Positions 33,468 to 43,039 of a stretch of 46,588 bases of DNA are shown here, piece by piece (within the stretch, counting starts at the first letter, position 1; every line of letters begins with the position of its first letter). This DNA comes from Prolixibacteraceae bacterium. Lineage in GTDB: Bacteria > Bacteroidota > Bacteroidia > Bacteroidales > Prolixibacteraceae. The stretch is from contig CANJNY010000024.1 of NCBI GenBank assembly GCA_947475715.1, positions 1 through 46,588 on the forward strand. Direction: 5' to 3'. The notes beneath the pieces are model-generated. The model was given only the letters and a program-made list of their open reading frames with translations. It made no database searches and was not told where the DNA came from. The translations under genes and the position numbers were made by a program.

Positions 33468-36467
33468 ATGAATAGTTCTATTCGGTTTTTATGCTGTATC
33501 ATCCTTTTTGTTTTTTTTATTGCACCCTTTTCAGGTACCTCCCGGTCTATGAAAAAAACAACATTGAGTATTAAAGCCGAAAAGCGTATTCACAAACGTT
33601 CAAATCTCATGCCGGAGTGGCGTCATGTGGGTCATATTGTTCTCGATTCCCTAAATATTATTAATAATCAAGACCTTATCCAACTCTATTTTTCAACTCC
33701 CCTTTCATATATTCCTGTTAGAGAGTCGGAGGTTACATCCTTTGAACATTCAATCAGAAAGGCACTTGGCCGCAGATTTCATAATTATTCTATTTTAATT
33801 TATACCGATCACCATCTATTGAAGGAGTTGGTTCCTAATGCTATGAGAATATCCTTTGCATTGGATCAGAACAGGATGTCTACTCCTGTTCGTGAACGAA
33901 TACCTGTTGTGATGCAAATAGGAAAGGATAAACCGGGTTCAGGGCTTTTCAATAATAACATTGCCTTGTGGGATAGTCATGGGTGGTATTTTGATTCAAA
34001 ATCGGATCGTTGGAAGTGGCAGCGTGCACGTCTCTTCGGCACGGTTGAAGATATGTCTCCAATGAGTTATGTGCTGCCTTATCTTATTCCAATGCTCGAG
34101 AACAGCGGTGCTGCTGTTTTTATTCCAAGGGAGCGTGATTGGCAGTCTGAGGCGGTTTATGTTGACAATGACAGTTCATCGAAAGGTTCCCGATTAATCA
34201 TCCCGTCAGGTTTGATGTCAGATCGCAAAGAGGTTGGATTTATTTTAAAGGATAGTTTAAAATCAGGCGATAACCCTTTTTCTTTGGGATCTTCGTTACG
34301 TTTTATAAATCCAATAAAGGATCAGCAGGTTCAATTTGTACCTGACTTTGACATTAAGGGGCGCTACTCTGTTTCTGTCACTTACCAACACGATAGTACC
34401 GCTTTGTCGGATGTGATTTATACTGTGTATCATGCAGGTGGAGAAACAAAGTTTTCTGTAAATCAAAAAATTGGTGGTGGTACATGGATTTACCTTGGCA
34501 CTTTTGATTTTTTTGCCGGAATTAATCCTGAAAATGGAAAAGTTACCGTAAGTGCCGGAATAAATCATTTGGGCTCTTTTTCTGTAGATGCAGTTAAATT
34601 TGGTGGTGGAATGGGAAATGTGGCTCGTCGACCAACAGAGCTAACCTCTTCAGGGACCAAATTTTCATATAAACTTAGCGGCAAACCGAAATATCTGGAG
34701 GGTGCAAGATATTATTTGCAGAGTTCCGGATTCCCGGATACCCTTACTTATAGCCTGAACAAAGATAAAAATGATTATAACGATGATTATCAATCCAGAG
34801 GTGAATGGATTAATTATTTGATGGGTAGCCCTAATGGCCCGGATAAAAACCGAAATGTAACTGGAGTTAAGATTCCAATAGACCTTGGTCTTGCTTTTCA
34901 TACCGACGCGGGTATTACTCCAAATGATTCAATAATCGGAACGCTGGGGATTTACAGCACTAAGGGAGATATGGGTTTATTCCCTAATGGAAAATCGCGT
35001 TTGGCAAGCCGTGACCTTACTGATATTATTCAAACTCAGCTTGTCGTCGACATTCGTACCTTATTTAACCCAAACTGGACCAGGCGCGGACTTTGGGACA
35101 AGCCCTATTCCGAAGCGTGGCGCCCCAATGTTCCTGTAATGTTACTCGAGTTACTCTCTCATCAGAATATTGCTGATATGAGGTTAGGTTTGGATCCGCG
35201 TTTCCGGTTCTCAGTAAGCCGGGCTATTTATAAAGGGATGCTTAAATTTCAGGCATTCCAGGAAAATCGCCCCTTTGTCGTTCATCCATTACCGATCGAT
35301 CATTTTGTAATTACCCTTTTAGATTCAGATTCAGTCCGATTGTGTTGGAGTGGAGTATCCGATCCGCTGGAACCCACTGCCAAACCCGATAAATTTAGAA
35401 TCTACAGGCGAATCAATGATGGTGGTTTTGACAATGGATTTGTGACAAAGGATACAACAGTGGTTCTTAAACTGGATCGACACGACACGATATATAGTTT
35501 TAAAGTTGCGGCTAGTAATGAAGGAGGAGAGAGTTTTGCGGGAGAAATCCTTTCTGTTGGTATTAAAAGTCAAAGCAAGGGTGAAATATTAGTGGTTAAC
35601 GGATTTGATCGGATTTGCGGCCCTGCAATATTTGATAATTGTAATATGTCTGGATTAGCCAGGTGGAAAGATCAGGGTGTTGCTGATCATCAGGATATTA
35701 GCTTTGTTGGTGATCAGTATGATTTCGATCGCAAGTCAAAATGGCTTGACGATGATAGTCCGGGTTGGGGTGCCAGCTATGGAAACATGGAGGGAAAAGT
35801 AATTGCCGGAAATAGTTTTGATTACCCAATTATACATGGTAAAGCGATTTTGGCCGCAGGATATTCGTTTGTTTCTTCAAGTGATGAGGTTTTTTCCAGG
35901 GATGGTTTCGATATTTCACCTTACTTTGCAACCGATATTATTATGGGAGAAGAGCGATCTACCCCTGATCTGAAACAATCCGGCTTTAATGAGTTTAAAA
36001 TTTATACCCCCGGTCTGATGGCAAAAATTTCTCAAATATGTAAAAACAATGGGAATATTATTTTGTCAGGGGCTTATATCGGATCTGAATTTGGTGAAAG
36101 TAAAGATTCTGTAGCTGGTAATTTTGTGAAAAATATACTCCATTTTACCTGGCGTACTGGTCATGCTTCGAAGAGAGGAGCTTTTTATGCTACCGATTAT
36201 GTGAGTAATTGGTTTCATGGTAAGTGGAACTGGAATACCGATCTTAATGATAAAATCTATGCCTCCGAAGCACCCGATGGAATAGAGCCTTCGGGATCGA
36301 ATGCCTATACTGCCTTCAGATATGGTGAAAATAATATCAGTGCCGGGATTGTGTATAAAGGTAAGTATCGGATTGTTGCAATGGGGATTCCTTTTGAAAC
36401 GATTTGTGATCAGGTAGATAGCCGGATTCTTATGGAACAGATTACTCGCTTTTTTGAATTGAAATAA
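33468..36467 (+). CDS. Secreted Amidase_3-type protein with golvesin-C insert, FN3 and flavodoxin-like domains
   Basis: The start at 33468 gives 999 residues and a proper signal peptide (to about residue 27). An amidase_3-like domain appears in two parts. First comes ALWDSHGWYF with His171, GTVEDMSPM with Glu194 and FIPRERD. After a golvesin-C jelly roll (about 290-380) comes GLAFHTDAG with His478. These match the His, Glu and His zinc ligands of AmiA/B/C-type amidases, so the enzyme should remove stem peptides from peptidoglycan. A fibronectin type III-like domain follows (about 605-705), then an alpha/beta domain (about 706-999) of flavodoxin or class I amidotransferase appearance. Proteins of this architecture are often labelled xanthan lyase; I see no lyase motif. 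It leads the plus-strand peptidoglycan gene series. Confidence 0.75.
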   Translation: MNSSIRFLCCIILFVFFIAPFSGTSRSMKKTTLSIKAEKRIHKRSNLMPEWRHVGHIVLDSLNIINNQDLIQLYFSTPLSYIPVRESEVTSFEHSIRKALGRRFHNYSILIYTDHHLLKELVPNAMRISFALDQNRMSTPVRERIPVVMQIGKDKPGSGLFNNNIALWDSHGWYFDSKSDRWKWQRARLFGTVEDMSPMSYVLPYLIPMLENSGAAVFIPRERDWQSEAVYVDNDSSSKGSRLIIPSGLMSDRKEVGFILKDSLKSGDNPFSLGSSLRFINPIKDQQVQFVPDFDIKGRYSVSVTYQHDSTALSDVIYTVYHAGGETKFSVNQKIGGGTWIYLGTFDFFAGINPENGKVTVSAGINHLGSFSVDAVKFGGGMGNVARRPTELTSSGTKFSYKLSGKPKYLEGARYYLQSSGFPDTLTYSLNKDKNDYNDDYQSRGEWINYLMGSPNGPDKNRNVTGVKIPIDLGLAFHTDAGITPNDSIIGTLGIYSTKGDMGLFPNGKSRLASRDLTDIIQTQLVVDIRTLFNPNWTRRGLWDKPYSEAWRPNVPVMLLELLSHQNIADMRLGLDPRFRFSVSRAIYKGMLKFQAFQENRPFVVHPLPIDHFVITLLDSDSVRLCWSGVSDPLEPTAKPDKFRIYRRINDGGFDNGFVTKDTTVVLKLDRHDTIYSFKVAASNEGGESFAGEILSVGIKSQSKGEILVVNGFDRICGPAIFDNCNMSGLARWKDQGVADHQDISFVGDQYDFDRKSKWLDDDSPGWGASYGNMEGKVIAGNSFDYPIIHGKAILAAGYSFVSSSDEVFSRDGFDISPYFATDIIMGEERSTPDLKQSGFNEFKIYTPGLMAKISQICKNNGNIILSGAYIGSEFGESKDSVAGNFVKNILHFTWRTGHASKRGAFYATDYVSNWFHGKWNWNTDLNDKIYASEAPDGIEPSGSNAYTAFRYGENNISAGIVYKGKYRIVAMGIPFETICDQVDSRILMEQITRFFELK

Positions 36468-36484
36468 TTATTATACGAACAACA

Positions 36485-37954
36485 ATGCTTGATTTGATTA
36501 CTTGTATTCTTCCGGTAGACAGAGAGACTGAAATAGAAAAAACACTTAAAACGCTAAGAGCTTCAGGCTTAGTATCGCGGATTTTTCTTATTGGCGAGTC
36601 CGGATTAGTTTATAATTCAAAAGATATTAGTCATATAGCCAACGGCAATTTATTGTCAACTCAAACAATCAGGGAGGTGGCCTCCAAAATTACGACACGT
36701 TTCACCTTGATTTATACCAAAAGTCTTCCGCTTGATCTGGGTCAGAACGCGCTCTTTCGGATGATGCAGGTTTCTAAAGTCAGTGCTGCCGGGATGGTCT
36801 ATTCTGATTATTATGAGCATCAGAATGGGGTTGTTAAATCTCATCCTGTTATTGAATATCAGGATGGAAGCCTGCGGGATGATTTTGATTTTGGTTCTTT
36901 GATGTTATATCGAACAGAGGCTCTGGTATCTGCTTCCTTACGTATGGATCAGGATTTTGAATTTGCGGGATTGTACGATTTACGTTTGAAGGTTTCGCAG
37001 CGTGAAAAGCTGGTACATTTGCCTGAACTGCTTTATACTGAACTTGAACTGGATGGCCGAAAATCGGGAGAGAAATTATTTGATTATGTCGATCCTCGTA
37101 ACCGTGTAAAACAACTTGAAATGGAGCGGGCCTCCACTTTACATTTAAAAGCTGTAGCGGCCTGGCTTCCTCCAATATTCCGGGAAGTAATTTTTTCGAC
37201 AGAAGATTTGGAGCTGGAAGCTTCCGTTATAATCCCGGTCAGGAACCGGGTCAAAACAATTGCTGATGCGATTAAATCGGTATTAACTCAGGAGACTGAA
37301 TTTGATTTTAATCTTATTATTGTTGATAACCATTCCACGGATGGAACAACAGCCCTTATCCAATCTTTCGCTGAGTCGGATGATCGGATTATTCATGTAA
37401 TTCCCGGGCGGAAGGATCTGGGTATTGGTGGTTGCTGGAATGAGGCTGTAAACCATTCCCAATGCGGGAAGTTCGCTATTCAGCTCGATAGTGACGATTT
37501 ATATATCGATAATAAGGTAATCCAGAATATCGTTGATGCGTTTTACGAACAGAATTGTGCGATGGTAGTTGGATCTTACCAGATGGTGAATTTTAATCTG
37601 GAATCAATTCCTCCTGGCTTAATTGACCATAAAGAGTGGACTCCGGAAAACGGAAGGAATAATGCGTTAAGAATTAATGGATTGGGAGCTCCGCGTGCAT
37701 TTTATTCCCCTGTTTTAAGTGAGATTCAGGTTCCAAATGTCAGCTATGGCGAAGATTATGCGTTAGGCCTTGCAATTAGTCGCCATTATAAGATAGGAAG
37801 GATATATAATCCTTTGTACCTTTGTCGCCGTTGGGACGAAAACTCAGACTCTTCGCTTGATATTTCAACTATGAATAGTCATAATTTTTATAAGGATAAA
37901 ATACGGACACTGGAATTATGGGCACGTCAGCAGTTGGTTAAGGATGAACAATAA
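36485..37954 (+). CDS. Tandem GT-A glycosyltransferase-like protein (family 2)
   Basis: This 489-residue protein lacks a signal peptide or membrane helix. The second half is a family 2 glycosyltransferase: ASVIIPVRNRVKTIADAIKS (from about 246), VDNHSTDGT, FAIQLDSDDLYID with the metal-binding D-S-D near residue 335, and GEDYALGLAISRHY as the acceptor-side motif. The first half (1-235) starts LITCILPVDRETEIEKTL and ends in strand-helix patterns like a second GT-A fold without a clear D-x-D. It starts 17 bases after the amidase stop. A transferase in a recycling cluster is unexpected; it may build a glycan from recycled sugar nucleotides, or bind one. Confidence 0.85.
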   Translation: MLDLITCILPVDRETEIEKTLKTLRASGLVSRIFLIGESGLVYNSKDISHIANGNLLSTQTIREVASKITTRFTLIYTKSLPLDLGQNALFRMMQVSKVSAAGMVYSDYYEHQNGVVKSHPVIEYQDGSLRDDFDFGSLMLYRTEALVSASLRMDQDFEFAGLYDLRLKVSQREKLVHLPELLYTELELDGRKSGEKLFDYVDPRNRVKQLEMERASTLHLKAVAAWLPPIFREVIFSTEDLELEASVIIPVRNRVKTIADAIKSVLTQETEFDFNLIIVDNHSTDGTTALIQSFAESDDRIIHVIPGRKDLGIGGCWNEAVNHSQCGKFAIQLDSDDLYIDNKVIQNIVDAFYEQNCAMVVGSYQMVNFNLESIPPGLIDHKEWTPENGRNNALRINGLGAPRAFYSPVLSEIQVPNVSYGEDYALGLAISRHYKIGRIYNPLYLCRRWDENSDSSLDISTMNSHNFYKDKIRTLELWARQQLVKDEQ

Positions 37955-38003
37955 ACATCTTTCAGCAATATTTTTAATATAAAGTAAGTAGATAAACGTT
38001 AAA

Positions 38004-38936
38004 ATGGATTTTTCAGAAAAAGCGAGAGCATTAGTTCAGGAACAGATCCTGGAATGGGATTTGGTAGGTAAGAACTATGAAGGGTTAAAGAACGTAAAGG
38101 TTAAAACTTTTGATTTTGGGGATTTTAATATTGATGTTCAGTATAATCCTGAGCGGATTGTCTCCTCTGTTGCCAAAGTCGATGAACAATCAATCAGTGA
38201 ACGTTCTTGTTTTCTATGCAAGGATAATTTACCTTCCCTTCAACGTTGGATCCCATATGGTATTCATTATGCTATTTTGGTGAATCCGTTCCCGATCTTC
38301 CCGGAGCATTTGACTATTGCCAATGTTAATCATGTAAATCAGCGCATTTTTGATAATTTTGAAACCATGCTCGATCTGGCTTCTCATTTAAGTAAGTTTG
38401 TAATTTACTACAATGGACCGGCGTGTGGGGCATCTGCACCTGATCATCTTCATTTTCAGGCTGGTATTAAGGGATTTATCCCTGTTGAAAATGATTTCTC
38501 GAGCGAAATATGTTGCCGCGAGGTACGTACAATTGACGAAGTGAAAGTGTCTCACTGGCCTGAGTATCAACGTGGAATAATTACACTTACCAGTAATAAT
38601 AAATCTGAGCTGATCGGAGTTTTTAATAAGATCTATTATCAATTGCAAAATTTCCGACATGATGAACCGGAACCAATGCTTAATATAATTGCTGCTTTTG
38701 ATCGCAAAACGTGGACTATTCATATTTTCCCAAGAACAGAGCATCGTCCAAAACAATTTTATAATTCGGGAGTTAATCAAATCCTATTGAGCCCTGCATC
38801 CGTTGATATGGGTGGTTTACTGGTTACACCCCGTGAGGAGGACTTTCTGAAAATTACAGAAGAAGATGTAATCGATATTTTCGAGCAGGTTTGTTTCGAT
38901 ACCCAGTCGGTTCTGACACTTATCAATAAATTATAA
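38004..38936 (+). CDS. DUF4922 protein with GalT/HIT-like nucleotidyltransferase motifs
   Basis: A soluble 310-residue protein. ERSCFLCKDN has a C-x2-C pair at 69 and 72, where GalT-type uridylyltransferases hold their zinc (CFLC there as well). CGASAPDHLHFQ has a GAS-x-P segment followed by the H-x-H-x-Q motif (His148, His150, Gln152) that carries the nucleophilic histidine of GalT and Ap4A phosphorylase. VNPFPIFPEHLTI (93-105) is the typical strand before it. I infer a nucleotidyltransferase or phosphorylase acting on a sugar-1-phosphate or nucleotide sugar. DUF4922 has no assigned function that I know of. Its neighbours suggest an amino-sugar substrate. Confidence 0.75.
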   Translation: MDFSEKARALVQEQILEWDLVGKNYEGLKNVKVKTFDFGDFNIDVQYNPERIVSSVAKVDEQSISERSCFLCKDNLPSLQRWIPYGIHYAILVNPFPIFPEHLTIANVNHVNQRIFDNFETMLDLASHLSKFVIYYNGPACGASAPDHLHFQAGIKGFIPVENDFSSEICCREVRTIDEVKVSHWPEYQRGIITLTSNNKSELIGVFNKIYYQLQNFRHDEPEPMLNIIAAFDRKTWTIHIFPRTEHRPKQFYNSGVNQILLSPASVDMGGLLVTPREEDFLKITEEDVIDIFEQVCFDTQSVLTLINKL

Positions 38937-38972
38937 AATAGGTATACTGGCATATAATGAAATCAATGACCC

Positions 38973-40307
38973 ATGGATATTCCCGTTATTAAGGTTGGAA
39001 TAATTGCGGATTACGAAATCTCATTTACGCTTCAGGGAGAATATCTGATTGAGCAATTAGATCTTGTTCTAATCGGATCTATACGGGTCAGAATTCAGGA
39101 AGCTGCTATCTGCATCGGGTATGGCAATCAAAGTTTGATTTGTCCTGGTCAGATTAATATTCTCCCTGTGGATCCTCAAACGGCAACCTTTCTGCTTTCA
39201 AAGGTAACCATAGGGGTTGATTTTCACTGGGAGCGACAGGAGGATCAGATTTTCAAGGGTGCGCTATCCCTTATCCTTATTCACGATAAGATTCAGGTTA
39301 TTAATATTATCAATGTAGAAGATTATTTGCTAAGTGTGATATCCTCTGAAATGAGTGCCACTTCGTCATTGGAATTTCTTAAAGCTCATGCGGTAATATC
39401 CCGAAGTTGGCTTCTGGCACAACTTCAGAAAAATAAAATATTGCAACAGGGAAATCAACAATACCAGGCATCCAGTAGTACTGAAGATGAATTAATCCGA
39501 TGGTATGACCGTGAGGATCATCTCCATTTTGATGTTTGCGCCGACGATCATTGTCAACGATATCAGGGAATAACCCGATCTGTAAATCCTCAGATTAATG
39601 AGGCTGTCCTTAACACCCGCGGAGAGGTACTTACCTATGATGGTTTGATCTGTGATGCCCGGTTTTCGAAATGCTGCGGGGGGATCACAGAAACCTTTGA
39701 AAATGTCTGGGAGCCTGTTCACCATCCCTATTTGCAAAAGATTATTGATCACGACTTTGAAAAGGAAGAATTTAATACAGATCTTCGGCGCGAGGAAGAA
39801 GCGGTTTCATGGATCATGGGAAAACCCGATGTTTTTTGCAATACATCAGATAAAAAAGTCCTTCAACAGGTTTTAAATGAATACGATCAGGAAACGAATG
39901 ATTTTTTTCGCTGGAAAGTTATTTACTCGCAAACTGAATTGAGTGAATTAGTTAAATCCCGAACTGGAATCGATTTTGGGACCATTAACGATCTAATCCC
40001 AGTTGAAAGAGGCGTCTCAGGGAGGCTTTTAAAATTAAAAATTGTTGGTACATTACGTACAATGACTATCGGAAAAGAGTTGGAAATCCGGAAATCATTA
40101 TCTAAATCCCATCTTTTAAGTTCTGCATTTACACTTACCAAACAGCAAAATTTAAATAATGTGAATTTTATTCTTCATGGAGCCGGATGGGGACATGGTG
40201 TGGGTCTATGCCAAATCGGGGCAGCAGTTATGGGCGACCAGGGGTATCGTTATCCGGAGATCCTAACCCATTATTTCAGCGGGGCAGAATCAGAAAGAAT
40301 CTATTGA
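38973..40307 (+). CDS. SpoIID/LytB-type lytic transglycosylase without signal peptide
   Basis: The 444-residue protein shows NVEDYLLSVISSEM with Glu126 in the position of the SpoIID catalytic glutamate, FLKAHAVISRSWLLA, a CCGGITETFENVW segment (SpoIID cysteine and G-G-x-T motif) and GAGWGHGVGLCQIGA near the C-terminus. SpoIID cuts glycan strands that lack stem peptides. There is no signal peptide: the ATG at 38973 follows an in-frame stop (38967-38969), so no longer N-terminus exists. The enzyme therefore appears cytoplasmic, unlike sporulation SpoIID. It lies 37 bases after the DUF4922 gene. Sporulation is not implied in this phylum. Confidence 0.85.
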   Translation: MDIPVIKVGIIADYEISFTLQGEYLIEQLDLVLIGSIRVRIQEAAICIGYGNQSLICPGQINILPVDPQTATFLLSKVTIGVDFHWERQEDQIFKGALSLILIHDKIQVINIINVEDYLLSVISSEMSATSSLEFLKAHAVISRSWLLAQLQKNKILQQGNQQYQASSSTEDELIRWYDREDHLHFDVCADDHCQRYQGITRSVNPQINEAVLNTRGEVLTYDGLICDARFSKCCGGITETFENVWEPVHHPYLQKIIDHDFEKEEFNTDLRREEEAVSWIMGKPDVFCNTSDKKVLQQVLNEYDQETNDFFRWKVIYSQTELSELVKSRTGIDFGTINDLIPVERGVSGRLLKLKIVGTLRTMTIGKELEIRKSLSKSHLLSSAFTLTKQQNLNNVNFILHGAGWGHGVGLCQIGAAVMGDQGYRYPEILTHYFSGAESERIY

Positions 40308-40387
40308 ATTTTAACGATACGACAGCCTTTTAGACCGTCTTTAGTTATCTATTGATCTAATTCCAAGTAATTTAAATCAAGTAAAAA

Positions 40388-42859
40388 ATGTTTGTTCGAA
40401 TTTTATTTATAGCATTTTTATTAGTCGCATTTTTTGAATCTGATGGATCCTCCTGGATAAGAATTAATCAGTTGGGGTATCTTCCCCATTCGGTTAAGGT
40501 GGCTGTTTTTATTGCAGATGAAAAGATGCAATTGCCAAATTTTGAGTTGATTGAAGCACAATCCGGCAAAAAAGTTTTTGAAAATATTTCTGTTCAATAT
40601 AGTGGAGCAAAGTGGGGAATGGCTTGTGCTGCACGCCTTAATTTTTCCGCTTTTTCTACACCGGGTCGTTATTTCCTAAAGGTTGGCAATTCGAATTCAC
40701 CCCAATTTTCTATTTCATCCGATGTCTATCAGGGGACAGCCGATTATACCCTTAACTATATGAGGCAGCAACGTTGTGGTTATAATCCCTGGTTAAAGGA
40801 TTCGTGCCATACACACGACGGCTTTATTGTCGATCATCCTACGCGAACAGGCCAGATTATTGACGTCAAAGGGGGGTGGCACGACGCTACTGATTACCTT
40901 CAATATGTAACTACTTCGGCTAATGCAGTATATCAGATGCTGTTTGGATATCTGAAAAATCCAGAAGTATTTGGTGATCAGTATGATAGTTCCGGCCTGC
41001 GAGGGTCTGACGGCATACCTGATGTTCTAAATGAGATTCGCTGGGGTTTGGATTGGCTGGTTAAAATGAACCCTGATAGTACCGAGATGTATAATCAGAT
41101 TGCCGATGATCGTGATCACAAAGGTTTCAGGTTACCGAATAAGGATACAGCTTCGTATGGCAATGGATTATACCGTCCGGTATATTTTGTGACGGGGAAA
41201 GTTCAGGGTTTATCAAAATATAAAAACAGAACGACCGGTGTGTCATCTGCTGCGGGGAAGTTTAGTGCCGCTTTTGCGCTGGGAGCAAATATCTTTTCAA
41301 AAACTGATTCTGCCTATAGCTGGTTTCTAACTAATAAAGCCCGTCAGGCTTATGCTTTCGGCCTTTCAGATCTCGGTGTTACTCAAACTGCCTGTACCGT
41401 TTCTCCCTATTTTTATGAGGAGGATAATTATGTGGATGATCTGGAACTGGCGGCCACTGAGCTTTTCCGGTTAACCAATGACAAATATTATCAGCGGCAA
41501 GCAGATTACTGGGGGCAGCTTGAACCGATTACCCCCTGGATGGAACGGGGAACAGCACGTCACTATCAGTTTTATCCTTTTATAAATATGGGGCATGCCA
41601 ATCAGGCAATTGGAAGCGATAACGAATCAACGAAATATGCCGGATTTATGAATTCGGGGTTGAAAGTGATCGCCCAACGGGGAAATAATGATCCCTTTCT
41701 AAATGGTATTCCATATATCTGGTGTTCGAATAATTTGACTGTGGCAGCAATTACCCAGGCCAGGCTCTATTTTGAAGCGACTTCTGATTCAACCTACATC
41801 GAAATGGAAAGTGCGCTACGGGATTGGCTGTTCGGTTGTAATCCCTGGGGAACCAGTATGGTTTGTGGGTTACCTGCTGCAGGTGTTTATCCCCATTGGC
41901 CCCACTCCTCAATCACCTGGCTAAAGGATGAACCAACTTATGGCGGTTTGGTTGATGGTCCGGTTTACCGTGAGATTTTTAATAATCATATTGAAGTTAA
42001 ATTATATAAGCCGGATGAATTTTCCCCTTTTCAGCATGGTATTGCGGTTTACCATGATGATATGGGAGATTATACTTCAAATGAGCCCACAATGGATGGA
42101 ACGGCAAGTCTGAGTTTCTACCTCTCTTCTCTTGAAAAGGAGGGGCTTCGACAGCTCAAAATGGAGAATTCTACCATTGATAAGCAGGGAGCACTTGTCA
42201 GGTTTGATAAAAACCGGAAAACTGTTTATCTGATTTTCTCAGCCGATGAATATGGTGAAGGAGCCAGTCATATTTTATCAACTCTTAATCGGGAAAAAAT
42301 AAAAGGTTCCTTTTTTCTTACGGGTAATTTTTTGAGAAATCCAAGGTTTGAGAAGGTTATAAAACAGATGATTAATGGTAAGCATTATGTGGGACCCCAT
42401 TCTGACAGTCATTTATTGTATGCACCCTGGGAGAATCAAGACTCCCTTTTGATTACACGGGATCAATTTGATGTTGATATGACTGGGAATTTGAATGAAT
42501 TTCTAAAATTTGGGATAGATCTGAATAAGATTAACTATTTCCTTCCTCCTTATGAATGGTATAATTCGATAATCAGCAGGTGGAGTTGTGATCGTAAGAT
42601 GCAATTGATTAATTTCACCCCGGGAGTTGGCACAAATAGTGACTATACTACGCCGGAGATGCCCAAATACAAATCTTCGAAGATTCTGACCGAACAACTG
42701 CTTCAATTTGAAATGGTTAATCAGGACCACCTGAATGGGGCAATTATTTTGATCCATTTAGGAACACATCCCGACCGAATTGATAAATTTTACGGCTCAC
42801 TGGACAAAATTATTGAAATGCTCAAACGTAAAGGGTATTCGTTTGATAAGTTGCCTTGA
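40388..42859 (+). CDS. GH9 glycoside hydrolase fused to a polysaccharide deacetylase domain
   Basis: The 823-residue secreted protein has a signal peptide (to about residue 19), an Ig-like cellulase N-domain (about 22-110), a GH9 (alpha/alpha)6 barrel (about 115-580) and a NodB-like domain (about 605-823). GH9 residues are intact: GGWHDATDY with Asp166 and Asp169, and SNEPTMDGTA with Glu566 as acid. The NodB domain has FSADE with the metal aspartate, HSDSH (671-675) and ILIHLGT. FLPPYEWYN lacks the usual Arg before the PPY. GH9 includes exo-beta-glucosaminidases as well as cellulases. Deacetylation followed by glucosaminide cleavage on a peptidoglycan or chitin-like glycan would explain the fusion. 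Activity is inferred. Confidence 0.85.
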   Translation: MFVRILFIAFLLVAFFESDGSSWIRINQLGYLPHSVKVAVFIADEKMQLPNFELIEAQSGKKVFENISVQYSGAKWGMACAARLNFSAFSTPGRYFLKVGNSNSPQFSISSDVYQGTADYTLNYMRQQRCGYNPWLKDSCHTHDGFIVDHPTRTGQIIDVKGGWHDATDYLQYVTTSANAVYQMLFGYLKNPEVFGDQYDSSGLRGSDGIPDVLNEIRWGLDWLVKMNPDSTEMYNQIADDRDHKGFRLPNKDTASYGNGLYRPVYFVTGKVQGLSKYKNRTTGVSSAAGKFSAAFALGANIFSKTDSAYSWFLTNKARQAYAFGLSDLGVTQTACTVSPYFYEEDNYVDDLELAATELFRLTNDKYYQRQADYWGQLEPITPWMERGTARHYQFYPFINMGHANQAIGSDNESTKYAGFMNSGLKVIAQRGNNDPFLNGIPYIWCSNNLTVAAITQARLYFEATSDSTYIEMESALRDWLFGCNPWGTSMVCGLPAAGVYPHWPHSSITWLKDEPTYGGLVDGPVYREIFNNHIEVKLYKPDEFSPFQHGIAVYHDDMGDYTSNEPTMDGTASLSFYLSSLEKEGLRQLKMENSTIDKQGALVRFDKNRKTVYLIFSADEYGEGASHILSTLNREKIKGSFFLTGNFLRNPRFEKVIKQMINGKHYVGPHSDSHLLYAPWENQDSLLITRDQFDVDMTGNLNEFLKFGIDLNKINYFLPPYEWYNSIISRWSCDRKMQLINFTPGVGTNSDYTTPEMPKYKSSKILTEQLLQFEMVNQDHLNGAIILIHLGTHPDRIDKFYGSLDKIIEMLKRKGYSFDKLP

Positions 42860-43039
42860 CAAATTAGCTTTATTTATAGGATTAATTCAAGTTTAGGAGT
42901 GATTTTTTAAACAATACGTCCAATTAATTCTTTATTAGAGTGAAATAGATTAAAGAAATTATCAAAAAATTAAATTAATTGCAATATTTGAATCAGATTA
43001 CCTGATAATTAAAATATTTAGCTTTCTAACTGACTACTT

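Noticed and set aside
33468-36467. Xanthan lyase
   Set aside because: No polysaccharide-lyase 8 catalytic motif is visible; the His/Glu/His pattern suits an amidase.
38973-40307. Sporulation gene
   Set aside because: The SpoIID domain occurs widely outside spore formers; no other sporulation genes are present and the setting is peptidoglycan recycling.
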